Below are positions 50,181 to 63,145 of a DNA stretch of 64,000 nt, in pieces (position 1 is the stretch's first letter; every line of letters starts with the position of its first letter). The notes under the pieces were generated by a model, which was not told where the DNA came from, did no database searches, and worked only from the letters and a program-made list of their open reading frames with translations. The translations under genes and the position numbers were made by a program. Origin of the DNA: Dama dama (lineage: Eukaryota; Chordata; Mammalia; Artiodactyla; Cervidae); contig NC_083701.1 in NCBI RefSeq assembly GCF_033118175.1, forward strand, positions 10,063,501-10,127,500. Direction: 5' to 3'.

Positions 50181-52600
50181 AGTTCAGTTCAGTTCAGTCG
50201 CTCAGTTGTGTCCGACTATTTGCAACCCCATGGACCGCAGCATGCCAGGCCTCCCTGTCCATCACCAACTCCCGGAGCCTACTCAAACTCATGTCCATTG
50301 AGTCAGTGATGCCATCAAATCATCTCATCCTCTGCCGTCCCCTTCTCCCACCTTCAATCTTTCCCAGCATCAGGGTCTTTTCCAATGAGTTGGATCTTCA
50401 CATCCGGTGGACAAAGTATTAGAGTTTCAGCTTCAGCATCAGTCCTTCCAATGAATATTCAGGACTGGATTTCCTTGAGGATGGACTGGTTGGATCTCCT
50501 TGCAGTCCAAGGGACTCTCAAGAGTCTTCTCCAACTCCACAGGTCAAAAGCATCAATTCTTCAGTGCTCAGCTTTCTTTAGAGTCTAACTCTCACATCCA
50601 TACATGACTACTGGAAAAACCATAGCTTTGACTAGATGGACCTTTGTTGGTAAAGTAATGTCTCTACTTTTTAATATGCTGTCTAGGTTGGTCATAGCTT
50701 TTCTTCCAAGGAGCAAGCATCTTTTAATTTCATGGCTGGAATCAGCATCTGCAGTGATTTTGGAGCACAAAAAAATAAAGTCTGTCACTGTTTCCACTGT
50801 TTCCCCATCTTTTTGCCATGAAGAGATGGCACCAGATGCCATGATCTTAGTTTTCTGAATGTTGAGTTTTAAGTCAACTTTTTCATGTTCCTCTTTCACT
50901 TTCATCAAGAAGCTCTTTAGTTCTTCTTCACTTGCTGCCATAAGGGTGGTGTCATCTACATATCTGAGGTTATTGATATTTCTCCTGGCAATCTTGATTC
51001 CAGCTTGTACTTCATCCAGCCAGGCATTTCTCATGATGTACTCTGCATATAAGTTAAATAAGCAGGGTGACAGTATACAGCCTTGACATACTCCTTTCCC
51101 GATTTGGAAGCAGTCTGTTGTTCCATGTCCAGTTCTAACTGTTGCTTCCTCACCTGCATAGAGATTTCTCAAGAGGCAGGTCAGGTGATCTGGTATTCCC
51201 ATCTATTGAAGAATTTCCCACCTCTTGAAGAATTTCCCACAGTGTGTTGTGATTCACACAGTCAAAGGCTTTGGTATAATCAATAAAGCAGAGGTAGATA
51301 TTTTTCTGGAATGCTCTTGCTTTTTCAATGATCCAAAGGATGTTGGCAATTTGATCTCTGGTTCCTCTGCTTTTTCTAAATCCAGTTTGAACATCTGGAA
51401 GTTCATAGTTCATGTACTGTTGAAATCTGGTTTGGAGAATTTTGAGCATTACTTTGCTAGCGTGTGACATGAGTGCAGTTGTGTGGTAGTTTGAACATTC
51501 TTTGGCATCCCTCTTTGGGATTGGGATGAAAATTGACCTTTTCCAGTCCTGTGGCCACTGCTGAGTTTTCCAAATTTGCTGACATATTGAGTGCAGCATG
51601 ATCTTTTAGGGCTTGAAATAGCTCAACTGGAATTCCATCACATCCACTAGCTTTGTTCATGGTGATTCTTCCTAAGGCCCACTTGACTTCATGTTCCAGG
51701 ATGTCTGGCTCTAGGTGAGTGATCACACCATTGTGATTATCTAGGTTGTGAATATCTTTTTTGTATAGTTCTTCTGTGTATTGTTGCCACCTCTTCTTAA
51801 TATCTTCTGCTTCTGTGAGGTCCATACCATTTCTGTCCTTTATCGAGCCCATCTTTGCATGAAATATTCCCTTGGTATCTCTAATTTTCTTGAAGAGATC
51901 TCTACTCATTCCTGTTCTATTGTTTTCCTCTATTTCTGTGCATTGATCACTGAGGAAGGCTTTCTTATCTCTCCTTGCTATTCTTTGGAACTCTGCATTC
52001 AACTGGGTATATTTGTCCTTTGCTCCCTTGCCTTTCATTTCTCTTCTTTTCATAGCTACTTGTAAGGCCTCCTCTGACAACCATTTTGCCTTCTTGTATT
52101 TCTTTTTCTCGGGGATGGCCTTGATCACTGCCTCCTGTACAATGTCAAGAGCCTCCATCCATAGTTCTTCAGGCACTCCGTCAATCAGATCTAATCCCTT
52201 TAATCTATTTGTCACTTTCACTGTATAATTGTAAGGGATTTGATTTAGGTCATACCTGAATGGTCTAGTGGTTTCCCCTACTTTCTTCAATTTAAGTCTG
52301 AATTTGGCAATAAGGAGTTCATGATCTGAGCCACAGTCAGCTCCCAGTCTTGTTTTTGCTGGCCATATAGAGCTTCTCCATCTTTGGCTGCAAAGAATAT
52401 AATCAATCTGATTTCAGTATTGACCATCTGGTGATGTCCATATGTAGAGGCTTCTCTTGTGTTGTTGGTAGAGGGTGTTTGCTATGACCAGTGCATTCTC
52501 TTGGCAAAACTCTGTTAGCCTTTACCCTGCTTCGTTCTGTACTCCAAGGCCAAATGCTTTTCATTATCACCATGTTAATATAGATGAGAATCAAATCAAG
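50181..52600 (-). mobile_element. BovB LINE, longest copy (about 2.4 kb), endonuclease end, RT and 3' end
   Basis: On the minus strand the frame starts near the end of the endonuclease domain: G-SDH-ELLIAKFRL, with the SDH motif at about 52329-52321. The linker and fingers follow (frame 52290-51457, 277 codons), then a frame change and LPDVQTGFRKSRGTRDQIAN (51599-51150), then RT palm NNLRYVDDTTLMAA with intact Y-V-D-D at 50962-50951 (frame 51202-50585). The 3' end carries the (AGTTC)-type terminal repeat at 50181. Three open segments in different frames show that the element is inactive; the 5' part is truncated. Element ends are approximate. Confidence 0.95.
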
Positions 52601-53842
52601 ATTTCTATTATCACTATTGTAAATAATGTCAGTGATAAAATGGTATGAAAAAGTCTTCTGTTGGTCTAAGTTCTATTCAAATTCTGTGATTACTGTGAGT
52701 TCTAATCATTTACAGGTAATGTAATTTGTATTATTTATCATCTAACAAGTGTAATATTCCCTGTGAAAGTCACTTTGAAGACCTCCCAATCATGAAAGTG
52801 AGCCTTGATGCATATGGATATAGCTGTTTTAAATTTTTTAAAAATGCAGACTCATTCTGAACTCACTGTCAGATGAAAGTAGTTCTGACTTGTCCCAGCT
52901 CTCTTCTGCTTCAGTTCTTGTCTCCAGATTCTCTGGCACAAGATAACCCTGAAATTAAATAGCTGAATTGAAATTAACAATGTTTTCCCATGACTGTTAA
53001 AAAAAAAAAAGGGAAACAAAGTTGAACTACTTTAGTTTTATGGGGTGACTTGGAGTTTTTATTTGTTTAACTTTTAAGACAGTGAGCTGCAATACATATT
53101 ATTGCCAAGAAGTACAAATTTTAGTTCATAAATAGACCAGTTTATGGGTTTCAAACAATAATTTGAAAAATCTTTCCTTCAAATTATTTGCTGTAAAAGT
53201 AAATAATCAATATTGCATTTAATTTTTGTTGATTATGACATGGTTACTAAAAATGTTTTTGATGTATAGAGGAACAGAATGTTTTAAAAGGATTTGTTTC
53301 AGGTGACAAACTTATGAGGTACCACTGGGTTTCTTGAAGATGGGCATCTGTCCAATAAAAGTCAATCTGTGGGCAGTCCAACGCCTCCATCCAGACAAGG
53401 ACCCTGGGAACACTGTGTCCTAGATCAGTCCATCTTTTCATCCAGAATTTTAACTGTTGATAATGGGAAAAAGCCAAAAGTTAGCTCCTTAAGCATAAGT
53501 GAACAGCCTATATGAGGTGTCATGGGAAGATGAGGAAAGGAGTATTAAAGCTTAGAGCTGAGTAACATCCCTCCCTCAATCCTGCCAGCTTCGTGGTGGT
53601 TTTGACAAGAAGTCGTGAGCAAGAATCTTACAAAGAGGAAGGGGAGCTTCAGAGGAAAATGGTGAGGGCTTCCAAGTCCAGCTTCCCTTTTCATGTGAAA
53701 ATTTTCCCTCACATTGTTGACCTCAGAGGATTTGGGTTTTACGTTTTTAAGGAAGAAGGCAATCTTGCTAATTTATAAAAATCTCCAGTAGGGAAAGGAG
53801 TAGGTCCTTGAGTTTGATGATGGGTGACTGATCACTGGTAAC

Positions 53843-54024
53843 AGTGAAAGTGAAAGTCCCTCAGTTGTGTTGGTTTCTTTGCAATCCTGTACAGTCCATG
53901 GAATTCTCCAGGCCAGAATACTGGCAGCCATTCCCTTTTCCAGCGGATCTTCCCAACCCAGGATCGAACCCAGATCTCCCACATTGCAGGCAGATTTTTT
54001 ACCAGCTGAGCCACCACAGAAGGC
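53843..54024 (-). mobile_element. Bov-tA SINE
   Basis: Reverse copy with gtgaaagtgaaagtccctca at the tail side and gagccaccacagaaggcc at the head; a deletion is seen in the body (tactggcagccattccc). Confidence 0.9.
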
Positions 54025-55097
54025 CAAGAGTCTGGAGTGTGTAGCCTATCCCTTCTCCAGTGGATTGAGCAGTTTACATACATATGAAGGAGAAATTAGG
54101 TGGGGAAGAAAGAAGGCTGCAGGAATAGAGGAAACAAAATGAAGAAGGAATCTACTTTCCCAAAGAAGGGATTTGTTGGCCAAAGAAAACCCCAGTGATT
54201 CATGAAATGTGGCAAGTAGAATTCCCCTTTTGCTATTAAACTTTCTTTCAAGCTAATCGTCCAAAACCATGCTAAATTTTATACTCTTTTAAATGGCATC
54301 AGAGAGGGAAAGCTTGGTGGGATGCAGAAGTCTGAACACAAGGGACCATCAGATGACTCAGATAAACAAACACAGCATGAAGAATGAGCTGGCGGGGGAG
54401 GGAGGAGAGAGAGAGAAATGGCGTCAATTTCTGTTGTCATAACGGTTCATTCACCATGGTGGCAAAGTGATACCATTTTACATAACTGAGCAGGTTCCAC
54501 AGTTTAGACATTTAATAAGTCAGTTTTCAGATTACCGAACTTATTTGCAAATTTTTTGAGAATAGTTTCCCTCCGTGGTTATTTATTCTAATGTGCAATA
54601 ACATTGTTCTCACCATAACCTGACCTGCTTTTCTTGGTTTGTAACTGTGCTCACAATAAAATAAAGCACATCTTTCCAATCACATTAAGCTATATTTAAT
54701 TAATTCATTTGGTGTAATTTTCCATAAACAGAATACAGGTTCTAAATGCTGTTATAATGATACAGAGAAGTGGAAAATAGTTTTGATTGCATTAACCAAA
54801 AATCTTTGCATATTTTAATGACTCCAGTTGAAAAATGAAGTATAGTCTGTCTAATAGAAAAGATAGATTTTTTAAAGACATATTTACCAATTCTAAAGAA
54901 TCTAAAAAGTGCCAAAAAGTGTAAAGAAGAAAATGCCAGTTGTTCTCATTCACCTCCCTCTTACTCAGAAATAACAGTTCACTTTAGTGTGAGGAGAGGA
55001 TAGTGTCATGGACTTTGAGGAACTATAAATATGGAAAAGACATATTCTGATTGAGAATCAGACTCAAATGTATCTTCAGTATTATTTGATGAATATT

Positions 55098-55240
55098 TAC
55101 CTCTCTAGACTAAGCTCTCTGTAAGCAGGAACCATATCCACATTTGCTCTCTACTGGGGGGTAGTACATTTGCTCTCTACACTTCAGTGTCTGGTGTGTG
55201 GTAAGAGTTCAGTTAATAGTCACTGGATGAATGATATTTA
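55098..55240 (+). mobile_element. Probable L2 3' fragment with internal short duplication
   Basis: L2-like ctagactaagctctctgtaa and tcactggatgaatgatattt; acatttgctctctac occurs twice within 40 bp. Confidence 0.5.
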
Positions 55241-55323
55241 TCAATTTATGGCTTAGAGTTTCAATCAACAGAAACTGCTTCTGACTGATTTAAGCATAAA
55301 GCAAATTCTTTAAAAGATAATTG

Positions 55324-55486
55324 AGGGATTTCTCTGGTGGTCCGGTGGCTAAGACTCCATGCTTCCGATGCAGGGGGCTCAGGTTCGATCCCTGGTCAGG
55401 GAACTAGATCTTGCATTCTTCAACTAAAGATCCCACATGCTGCAACTAAAACCCGGAGCATCCAAATGCATAATTTTTTTTTTTTA
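55324..55486 (+). mobile_element. CHR-type SINE
   Basis: Head ggatttctctggtggtccgg, B box ggttcgatccctggtcaggg, T-rich/A-rich end. Flanks aaaagataattgag and aaggataatagag are imperfect target-site duplications. Confidence 0.88.
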
Positions 55487-55693
55487 AGGATAATAGAGTA
55501 ACTCTCAGAATGGTTAGGAAAGCCTGAGGTTTCAGCTCAGAATTTACAGCCAGGGACAATACCCAAAGCACAGGAACCAGCCTGAAGCATCCCTGGGCTG
55601 CTGCTGGCAATACTGGTCATTATCTTCACTGGCGTTACGTTGACTGTTGCTGTTTTTGCCTCTGGTGTCACCGCCCATCCAAGCATAGATTCA

Positions 55694-55889
55694 GTGAAAG
55701 TTTTAGTCGCTTAGTCGTGTCCAACTCTTTGCAACCCCATGGACTATACAGTCCATAGAATTCTCCAGGCCAGAACACTGAAGTGGGTAGCCTTTCCCTT
55801 CTCCAGGAGATCTTCCCAACCCAAGGATTGAACCCAGGTCTCCCTCATTGCAGGCAGATTCTTTACCAGCTGAGTTACCAGCGAAGCCT
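55694..55889 (-). mobile_element. Bov-tA SINE
   Basis: Reverse full-length copy: gtcgcttagtcgtgtccaac near 55706 and ctgagttaccagcgaagcct at the head end. Confidence 0.93.
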
Positions 55890-57290
55890 CTTTTCCATCA
55901 CTACCTTCTGGTTCAAAGTTTTGTGCAGGTATACTCAGTAGGAAAGGTGGAGGTCACATGCCCAATTGCAAGAAGAAAAATGGGTAAACAAATAGTAGGC
56001 ATTTTCAGATTCTAGTGGGACAAGGATTTTGCCTTACCAGGGGCAGACACGCCACATGTAGGAAGCTGGGTGTAGATGCTGGGCAGCCAAAAATCAAGGC
56101 AAATGTCTGGCATTTAAATGTTCTGCACTAACATGTTTGTTTTGTTTCCCCCAAATTTACAGTATCAACACACACACATGACCAAACAAAATCTCATATA
56201 ATGCAGATAACCTTCATAAAATAAAAAATACTTTGCATCTCCTCCTTCAAAGAAACCAACATGAAGTCATTTCTAGCTTCAGCTCCAGGTCTGGGGCATC
56301 TATTTTCCATTTTTATTTTAGTAAAGTCACCATCCCATCTCAAGCTTTCTGTATTCTAGGAAGATAAATTGTGAACTTGACATAGCGGGAGACAGAAGAA
56401 AGAAGAAAATTAGTCAATACGTCTGTGTACGTGCAAGTCAAGGAGGAAGAAAGTGCCAGGACATACTGAGAACTAACTATAGTAATTGTTCATAAGGCTA
56501 CAGTCAGCATTTGTCAGTTTAAGACCTCTCTTCTATCCATTTCCGGTTGCCTTTGACTTCTTTGACTTGTCAGATGCTTGAAGTCTTCTACCTGGCGGGT
56601 TGACCCACATGTTCATCCCTGCAGAGTAGGGGTTCTTTGTGTTCTACCTGCCTGGGGTTGCTATTATCTTCCACTGATCTTTGTCACTAGACAGGGCAGG
56701 ACTACTAAAAGCCATCACAGGAGACCACCCGAGATCAAAACACAGCCTTCCACCTCCCTAGCTTCCCCAGCTGATCAGAATTTATCATCCTAACCAACAC
56801 TTTACCTCTCATTTCCTCCCATTCCTCTAATAGAGGTGCCAGAATGTGTAGGCAGTGGGTCAGGGCCCCATCCAAAGAAATCTTTCTGTGTCTCCTAAAG
56901 GAAACATTCTCTTGGACACTGAGTTTTCTAAAACCATTAAAGTTGAGTTGTGGGTGTGGAGTGCAATGTATTTGGGCTATGAAAAAAACACCCAGTGAAT
57001 TACTGTCTGGCTCAGAGCATATCCTACATTTTATATGTATAACTGCAAGTTGGCCATGCAAGGCAGCCCAACTGGCATGAAGATTGATTTTTCAAGAAGC
57101 CTTCCCACTCTTCTAGAAGATCAAGAATCCTTAGGTGATGGGGTATATGATAAGCACAGTGGATCCCAGGGCTTAAGCTCTTCTTCTCTCACTGTAAAAA
57201 AAGAAAAGGTTCTTGTTGAAAAAAAAAGAAAAGAAAAAACGATGTTGAATGTATTTTATCATTGATGTTGATGATAAATAAGTCATTGAG

Positions 57291-57480
57291 AAGTCCTGCT
57301 AGCAGAAGCTTTGTGGTCAGGGTGATCTTTTATTTTCAGATTCCACATTGAATCTCCAGAAGCAGCATTTCTGGAGTGGAGAGTCCTGCTGATAGAAATT
57401 TTGTGGTTAGGGTGATCTTTTAATTTCAGATTCCACAATGACTCTCTAGAAACAGCATTTCTGGAGTGGAGAGGGTCCTC
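57291..57480. repeat. Diverged 90-bp tandem duplication
   Basis: Two head-to-tail units with period 90 (57291-57380 and 57381-57470) each begin with a tcctgct-containing start and end in gcatttctggagtggagag. They differ at scattered positions. A few bases of a third start (gtcct) follow. Confidence 0.85.
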
Positions 57481-58784
57481 TTGCTGCAGGCGAGGGTGGC
57501 AAAGGGCATGTCCAGGATTTCAGATTTCAGACTAGGAGGCAGATTCTGTCTCCTCTGTGGAGAGGTCAAATGCTAGGTGAACAAAGGCTGAAGATTGTCC
57601 TCTACAGGATTGGGACTTTAAAATTTCAAAGTGGCAGAGAAGTAAAGGAGTTTAGAATCGAAAGGTGCTGTCCAGATAGCTTGTGGATGCCCTCACCCCT
57701 GTCCCAACTCTGCCACCTCCCAGCTGTCCTCTCGCCTTGCCACACAAGCTCTCTTTATCCTGCAAGTTGTATGAACTACTTACCAGGGCTGGGCACAGGA
57801 CAAGGAATACTTACAGCCATTTTCTGCAAATAATCTACCATTCAGGCCTACCCATCTAGACTCAGTGAAGTTAGAACGCATCCTTGCTGGGAAGGTTCTT
57901 TTCCCGCAGGACAGAGGCAGAGCAAGACATACGCTTTCTGGAGGCACACCAGCAAGTAGAAGAAAAGGATTGATAAAAGGGTGGGTGGGGCCTTTCCAGT
58001 TCTTTCTTCCAAACTCACCCAAATTCATTCTTTCCTTGGGAAGAGTAAGTGAAAGCTGGGAGAATCCAGGTGTCACACCATGAAGGAGCTCCCTTCACTT
58101 GGAAGGAAACAACAGGTGTTGGGAGAAATGTTCCCCCTTTTGTAATACGGTCAGCCCCATTTTTCTCTTTTGAGTGTATAGCCTAAAACTACCCCAAGGA
58201 TGGTGTGCCATTTGTCCCGTGGCTTTGTCTGAGCGAATTTTTTCATGCCTGAAAGCAGAATTCAAATCCACTTCAGTAAGAGTTAACTGATGCTTCTTCT
58301 TCTGGGCAGAAAGAACAGCAGGAGAAAGGGCACTTTTGCCCAGAGATCATGGGGCAGATGTAGGTTATTCAGGATTGCTGAAATGAAGAGGGCAAAGGCA
58401 GGAAGAGGGGCAAAGCTGGGGTGAGGGATCTGCGTTGTATTTAGTAATCTGAGGGGTCATTTCAGAAGAGCGCAGGGTGGGCAGCGAACACAGGTGAGAG
58501 AAGGGAGCCCGGGGCATGGCCAACCTGAGGCCAGACCCCATGCCCAGAAGGGCAGCTGTTCCTCAATTCCAGCCAGTTTCTGCCACACGGAATACGAGAG
58601 CAGAGTTGCCGGGCTTCCGTGATTTTCATGAGAAGCTGGAGATACAGATTCCTGGGAAATGTCCCAGTTTTTAAATATGGCCACCTCATTTCCTTTTGAA
58701 TCACTGACTAAACATGGCGGGAGGTTAAATTTGCCCCGTGGCCACCAGGTTGAACTCCTTGCTTGCCCAAGGGACATCCTGATG

Positions 58785-58900
58785 AAGTACTTTACAGATT
58801 GTCACATTTCTTCTTTATAGCATCCCTGTGACGTAAGTAGCGTCATAACTCCTGTTTGACAGATGAGCAACTGAGACTTGGCAACTCTAAGTAGTTTCTC
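58785..58900 (-). mobile_element. MIR SINE
   Basis: Reverse MIR core: actttacagattgtcacatt, gacagatgagcaactgagac. Confidence 0.65.
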
Positions 58901-58919
58901 CTGTACCTTATTCCTGGTT

Positions 58920-59160
58920 CCTGGTAAGTGGAAGCCTTCCCAGACAGCGCTCCCCTCCCTCTAACTCACCGAAGACTATCTCCCTGCCCCTTGCTCTATT
59001 CCATCAGAGCCGTTTCTTCTTCCACTGTCGTATCGTAACTCACTGTACAGCAGGGACCTTTTAAATTAGCTGTCATCTCTGCTATACCGTAAATTCTAAG
59101 AGGGAAAGGACCACGCTGGTCACAAGATAAGCATTAACTATGTGAGGCTGAATGAACAAA
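58920..59160 (+). mobile_element. Probable L2 fragment
   Basis: L2-like 3' pattern: gtggaagccttcccagacag, ttctaagagggaaaggacca and gaggctgaatgaacaaag. Confidence 0.5.
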
Positions 59161-60784
59161 GTCTGGTTCCTTAATCAGGATGCACTTCCGTTCTCATGAT
59201 TTGGTGCTTTGTAGTCCCTCAGAGGATGCTGTTTCTAAGGCTCTTCCCCGTCCTGGTCCCCTTCCTCTCCCGCCTCTCTCTCCCTCCTGTACCTTCTCCT
59301 TTCCTTCTCTTCTGCTTCTTTCCCCCTCCTTTTTCTCTTGTAGCTCGACACTTGGCAGTGTTAAAGCATAGTGACCCAGCCAGGATGCCTCACCCCCAGC
59401 ATTGCTCTGGGCGTGACAGCATCCAAGGGGACGCTGATTGCCTGAGGAGCCTGGCATGGTCCTTGGAGAGTTGCTTAAGTTCTTAGGTTGACTTACATTT
59501 TTAGGCTTCCCAGTAACCCTGGAAGATGCATGCTGAGATTTTTCTCTTTTTACAGGTGAAATTGTTGAATCTGTGGATGAATCCTCCTGACCTCCCTCTT
59601 TTACTATACTTTTCCAAATTGTTCAAGTCCTTTTGACATCCCAACCCCAGTCATCAGGGGTTGTCACAGGTTCTAAGAAAAACAGGGAAATTGGTGATTT
59701 CAGCACAGCAGACGGGCAGTGGTTGCTAGGAACAGTTTGTTGTTTGGTTTCCCTCACTTTCCCTCCTTTCTGACAGACAGTGCTTTCTCTGCAGGTAGAT
59801 GGAATGCTGGCTCCAGCCATTTGAGGTTCTTACACATGGATGGGGGAAGGGACAGGGAGGGGATGTTGTGAGCCTGCATAGCCTGAACCTCTCTGTCGAG
59901 GGCTAATCATGTCAGGACGGATCCAGAACCACCAGGGAAAGAATCTTTAAGCTTCTAAAGCTCAGTTTACATCGCAACTAACAGGCACTTACCAGTCCCA
60001 GAAAGAGCATTAAGACAGTGTCTGGGATTGCCTTTATCTTGAAGCCTGAGAGTCAAAAGAGTGGGGAAGTCAAATCACAAGAGATCGCACGCATCTGCAG
60101 ACACATAATCCAATAATTGTAGCACAAACAAGTTGATGCTCCAGAGAAAAAGAACAATGGGTTTCCCTGCAGATGGCATTTTTTTTTGTCCCTAATCATT
60201 TGCTTTCAATCTTGACAATGTTCTATGGATGTTTGTGAAAGGCCCCTATGGCCAACAAATAAATTTTAATCACACCATTAAAACAGGAAAAAAGCAGGCA
60301 CAGAGCCCAGAATGGTGTCGCCTGAAGCGAACAGAAGAGCAAAATGCACAGTGAACAAAAGGCAGAGCTCAGAAGTGGTTTTGGAAGGAAAAAAAAAGGC
60401 TTGATATTCCCTAAACATAATTTCATGTGTATTGGCTTTAAACTGTAGGGAAATTATCAACATCACATATTTAGTGGAGTGTGTAAACAAACAGAAGCAA
60501 ATGCATTTTAGAAGCAGTTGTTAGATCAAAATATTCAGTGCAGTTTGACTGACACGTATTGCATCCAATTTGTTGTTTTTATTTTATTTAAACCTCAATC
60601 TGTCCAAAAAGCAATTTAAGCAGGAAAGTGTATTGGTATCTCCTCTGTGCAAAAAATAGCACCAGTTTCAAGGAAGGAGGGTTCAGAGATGGATGGATCC
60701 CCCTCTCCCAAGATATTCACCACTCACAAGAAGAGAAGAGGTTACATGTATCAATTAGAGTCCTTAGTTACAACAGCAGGAGTT

Positions 60785-61060
60785 AAGTGTTTTGGCTATC
60801 TCTTGCTGTCTAAGAAACCATTCCAAAACTTAGTGGCTTAATTTATTGTTATCACTCATGGTTCGATTGACTGAGCTCAGCCAGGAGGCTCTGGCTTGAA
60901 GTCTGTCATGTAATCATGGTCAGATATCGGCTGGGCTGCAATTCTTCGTGGGTTTATGGGGCTGGACGCTGAGGATGGCTCACTCCCATGGTTGACCCTT
61001 GGTGCTGGCTGTCATCTGGGATCTCAGAGACTGACAGAGGGCCTACTCCTGGGAAATATA
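60785..61060 (+). mobile_element. Ancient interspersed repeat, class not assigned
   Basis: The text ccattccaaaacttagtggc ttaatttattg followed by gggctgcaattc matches a widespread mammalian repeat pattern (aacttagtggcttaaaa...). I do not remember its class with certainty. Confidence 0.45.
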
Positions 61061-61702
61061 ATTCAAACCAGAATCTTCTCCCCACCCAGAAAACTGCTCC
61101 ACAAAGGTAGCAGAGAAAGAAAAGTTTCAGTATCAAATAAACATTAAAAGACCAGATTGTGATGGACACATCAGAGGCAGTCTGCTAGAGACTGCGGAGA
61201 CACAAAGAAATCTCACCCTTGTAGATAGCCAAGCAGATATAGCCGAGTGTATACATGTTCTCATTATAAACTATAACAAGTCCTCAGGTCAGAGGACTTC
61301 AAGGCACCATTTATCACACATAGTTCATCCTAACTTTACTTGGTGGTTGGGGTGACCATCTGGATTAGCCAGTTGGCTTTATCCACAGAAATAACAAATT
61401 TTTGATATCTTTATGGTAGGAGATTGTTTTGCAGCTTGGAGCAAGGTGTCCAGTCAAGGCAGGATCCTACCTTCTCACAGAAACTGGGGACGTGGGAGGA
61501 GATGTGCTATTTATCTTGATGTGTATGTTGAAAAAAACAGCTCCCAGGTCCATAAGAAAAGCATGCTTCTGTTGTAAAGCTGACAAAAAGACTTATTTAG
61601 TTTTCCAAAAAGTAAATGTTGTAAGGAAAAGAAGGGATAAACAGAAATCTCTACTCTTCTTTTCAACAGGGACAATGAAGTCTCTTCCTTTTAATTTGAT
61701 TA

Positions 61703-61908
61703 TGGGCTTCCCTGGTAGCTCAGCAGTAAAGAATCCACCTGCCAATGAAGGAGAAGTGGGTTTGATCCCTGGGTCGGGAAAATCCCTGGAAGAGGGAATG
61801 GCAACCCACTCCAGTATTCTTGCCTGGAGAATCCCACGGACAGAGGAGCCTGGTGGGTACAGTCCATGGGGTCACAAAGAGTCGGACATGACTGAGCAAC
61901 TAAACAAC
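61703..61908 (+). mobile_element. Bov-tA SINE
   Basis: Head gggcttccctggtagctcag, B box ggtttgatccc, end gagtcggacatgactgagca and an ACAACA tail. Confidence 0.93.
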
Positions 61909-62469
61909 AATCCTTACTCTACAGAACTTCTCCATGTGGCTTAAGCTTCTCATAGCATGGCAGCTACATTCCAAACCGGACCTTTTAGTGTGCGAGCATT
62001 CCCAGCGGGGTAGGCAGAGCTACAAGGATTCTCATAACTTAGATTTAGAAGTCATGCTCTTTTTTGTGTCATACTGTTCTGGGGGAGACACAAGGATAAC
62101 CAGAGTCAACACCAGCTCCTAGGGGAGTTACCTTTGGAGGCCAGTTGCCACGCGACTGCTGTAGATGTGAGCAGGAAGGTGTGTGAAAGTAACAGGTGGC
62201 CCTGGGATACCCCAGGAAAGCACAAGAATCAGGCTTGGAAGCTATACACTGAGGAAGAGCACTCAAGCCACAAAGCAAAGCTTGTACAGTAGAACCCCCT
62301 ACTGTCATGCCTGGGCACGGATGCAACATGCTAGCCTCTGCATGCTTGAAACTCTACTACCTGACTCCCAGAGCTCTCTGGAAAAATAAATTTCATGGTG
62401 GCCTCTTCTTTCTCTCTCTCTCTTTTTTTGGTGTGGTCATTATTTTATTGATGCTCATGTCTGTAATGT

Positions 62470-62605
62470 AGGGCTTCCCTGGTGGCTCAGATGGCTAAGA
62501 ATCTGCCTGTTATACAGGAGACCCAAGTTCAGTCCCTGGGTCAGGAAGATCCCCTGGAGAAGGGAATGGCTTCCCACTCCAGTAATTTTGCCTGAAGAAT
62601 TTACA
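62470..62605 (+). mobile_element. Bov-tA SINE, 3'-truncated
   Basis: Head gggcttccctggtggctcag and the first part of the Bov-A body, ending at about gcctgaagaattta. Confidence 0.9.
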
Positions 62606-62979
62606 AATTTCAGGGAGCCATTATACTGAGTCACAGCTCTCTCTCTCCCAGGCACTAAAATTGATTCATATCACCACTGCTTTCTAAAGACAATAAATGC
62701 CCATTGCTCAGCTTTAGAATAGACATGATGTACTGGTGAGTCTGACTGGTGGAGCAGAGTCATGCGGCTGAGCCTTCCAGAAACGGAGGCTGTGAAAATC
62801 AGACTGCATTCTTTCCTGGGCTGATGGGACTCTTCAGGTGTTTACCTGTGTCAGGCTACCCTTCCAGAGTCCCAGAAATCTGCAACCTCTGACTTCCTCT
62901 GTCCCCACATCTAATCTCAAGATCAACTCATATCAATTCTCTTGAAAATAATCTACTGATGAGGACCCACTGAAGAGCA

Positions 62980-63145
62980 CAGGGAAGTCCTCTTCACTCT
63001 CTATGGTGACCTAAATGGGACGGAAATCCACAAAAGACAGCATATATGTAAACACAGAGCTGATTCCCTTCACTGCACAGCAGAAACCAACACGGCATTG
63101 TAAAGTGACTATACTCCAATAAAAATGAATAAAAAGAGAAAACAA
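62980..63145 (+). mobile_element. L1 3' end fragment
   Basis: The ruminant L1 3' terminus: ctgcacagcagaaaccaaca, attgtaaagtgactatactc, caataaaaatgaataaaa. Confidence 0.85.
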
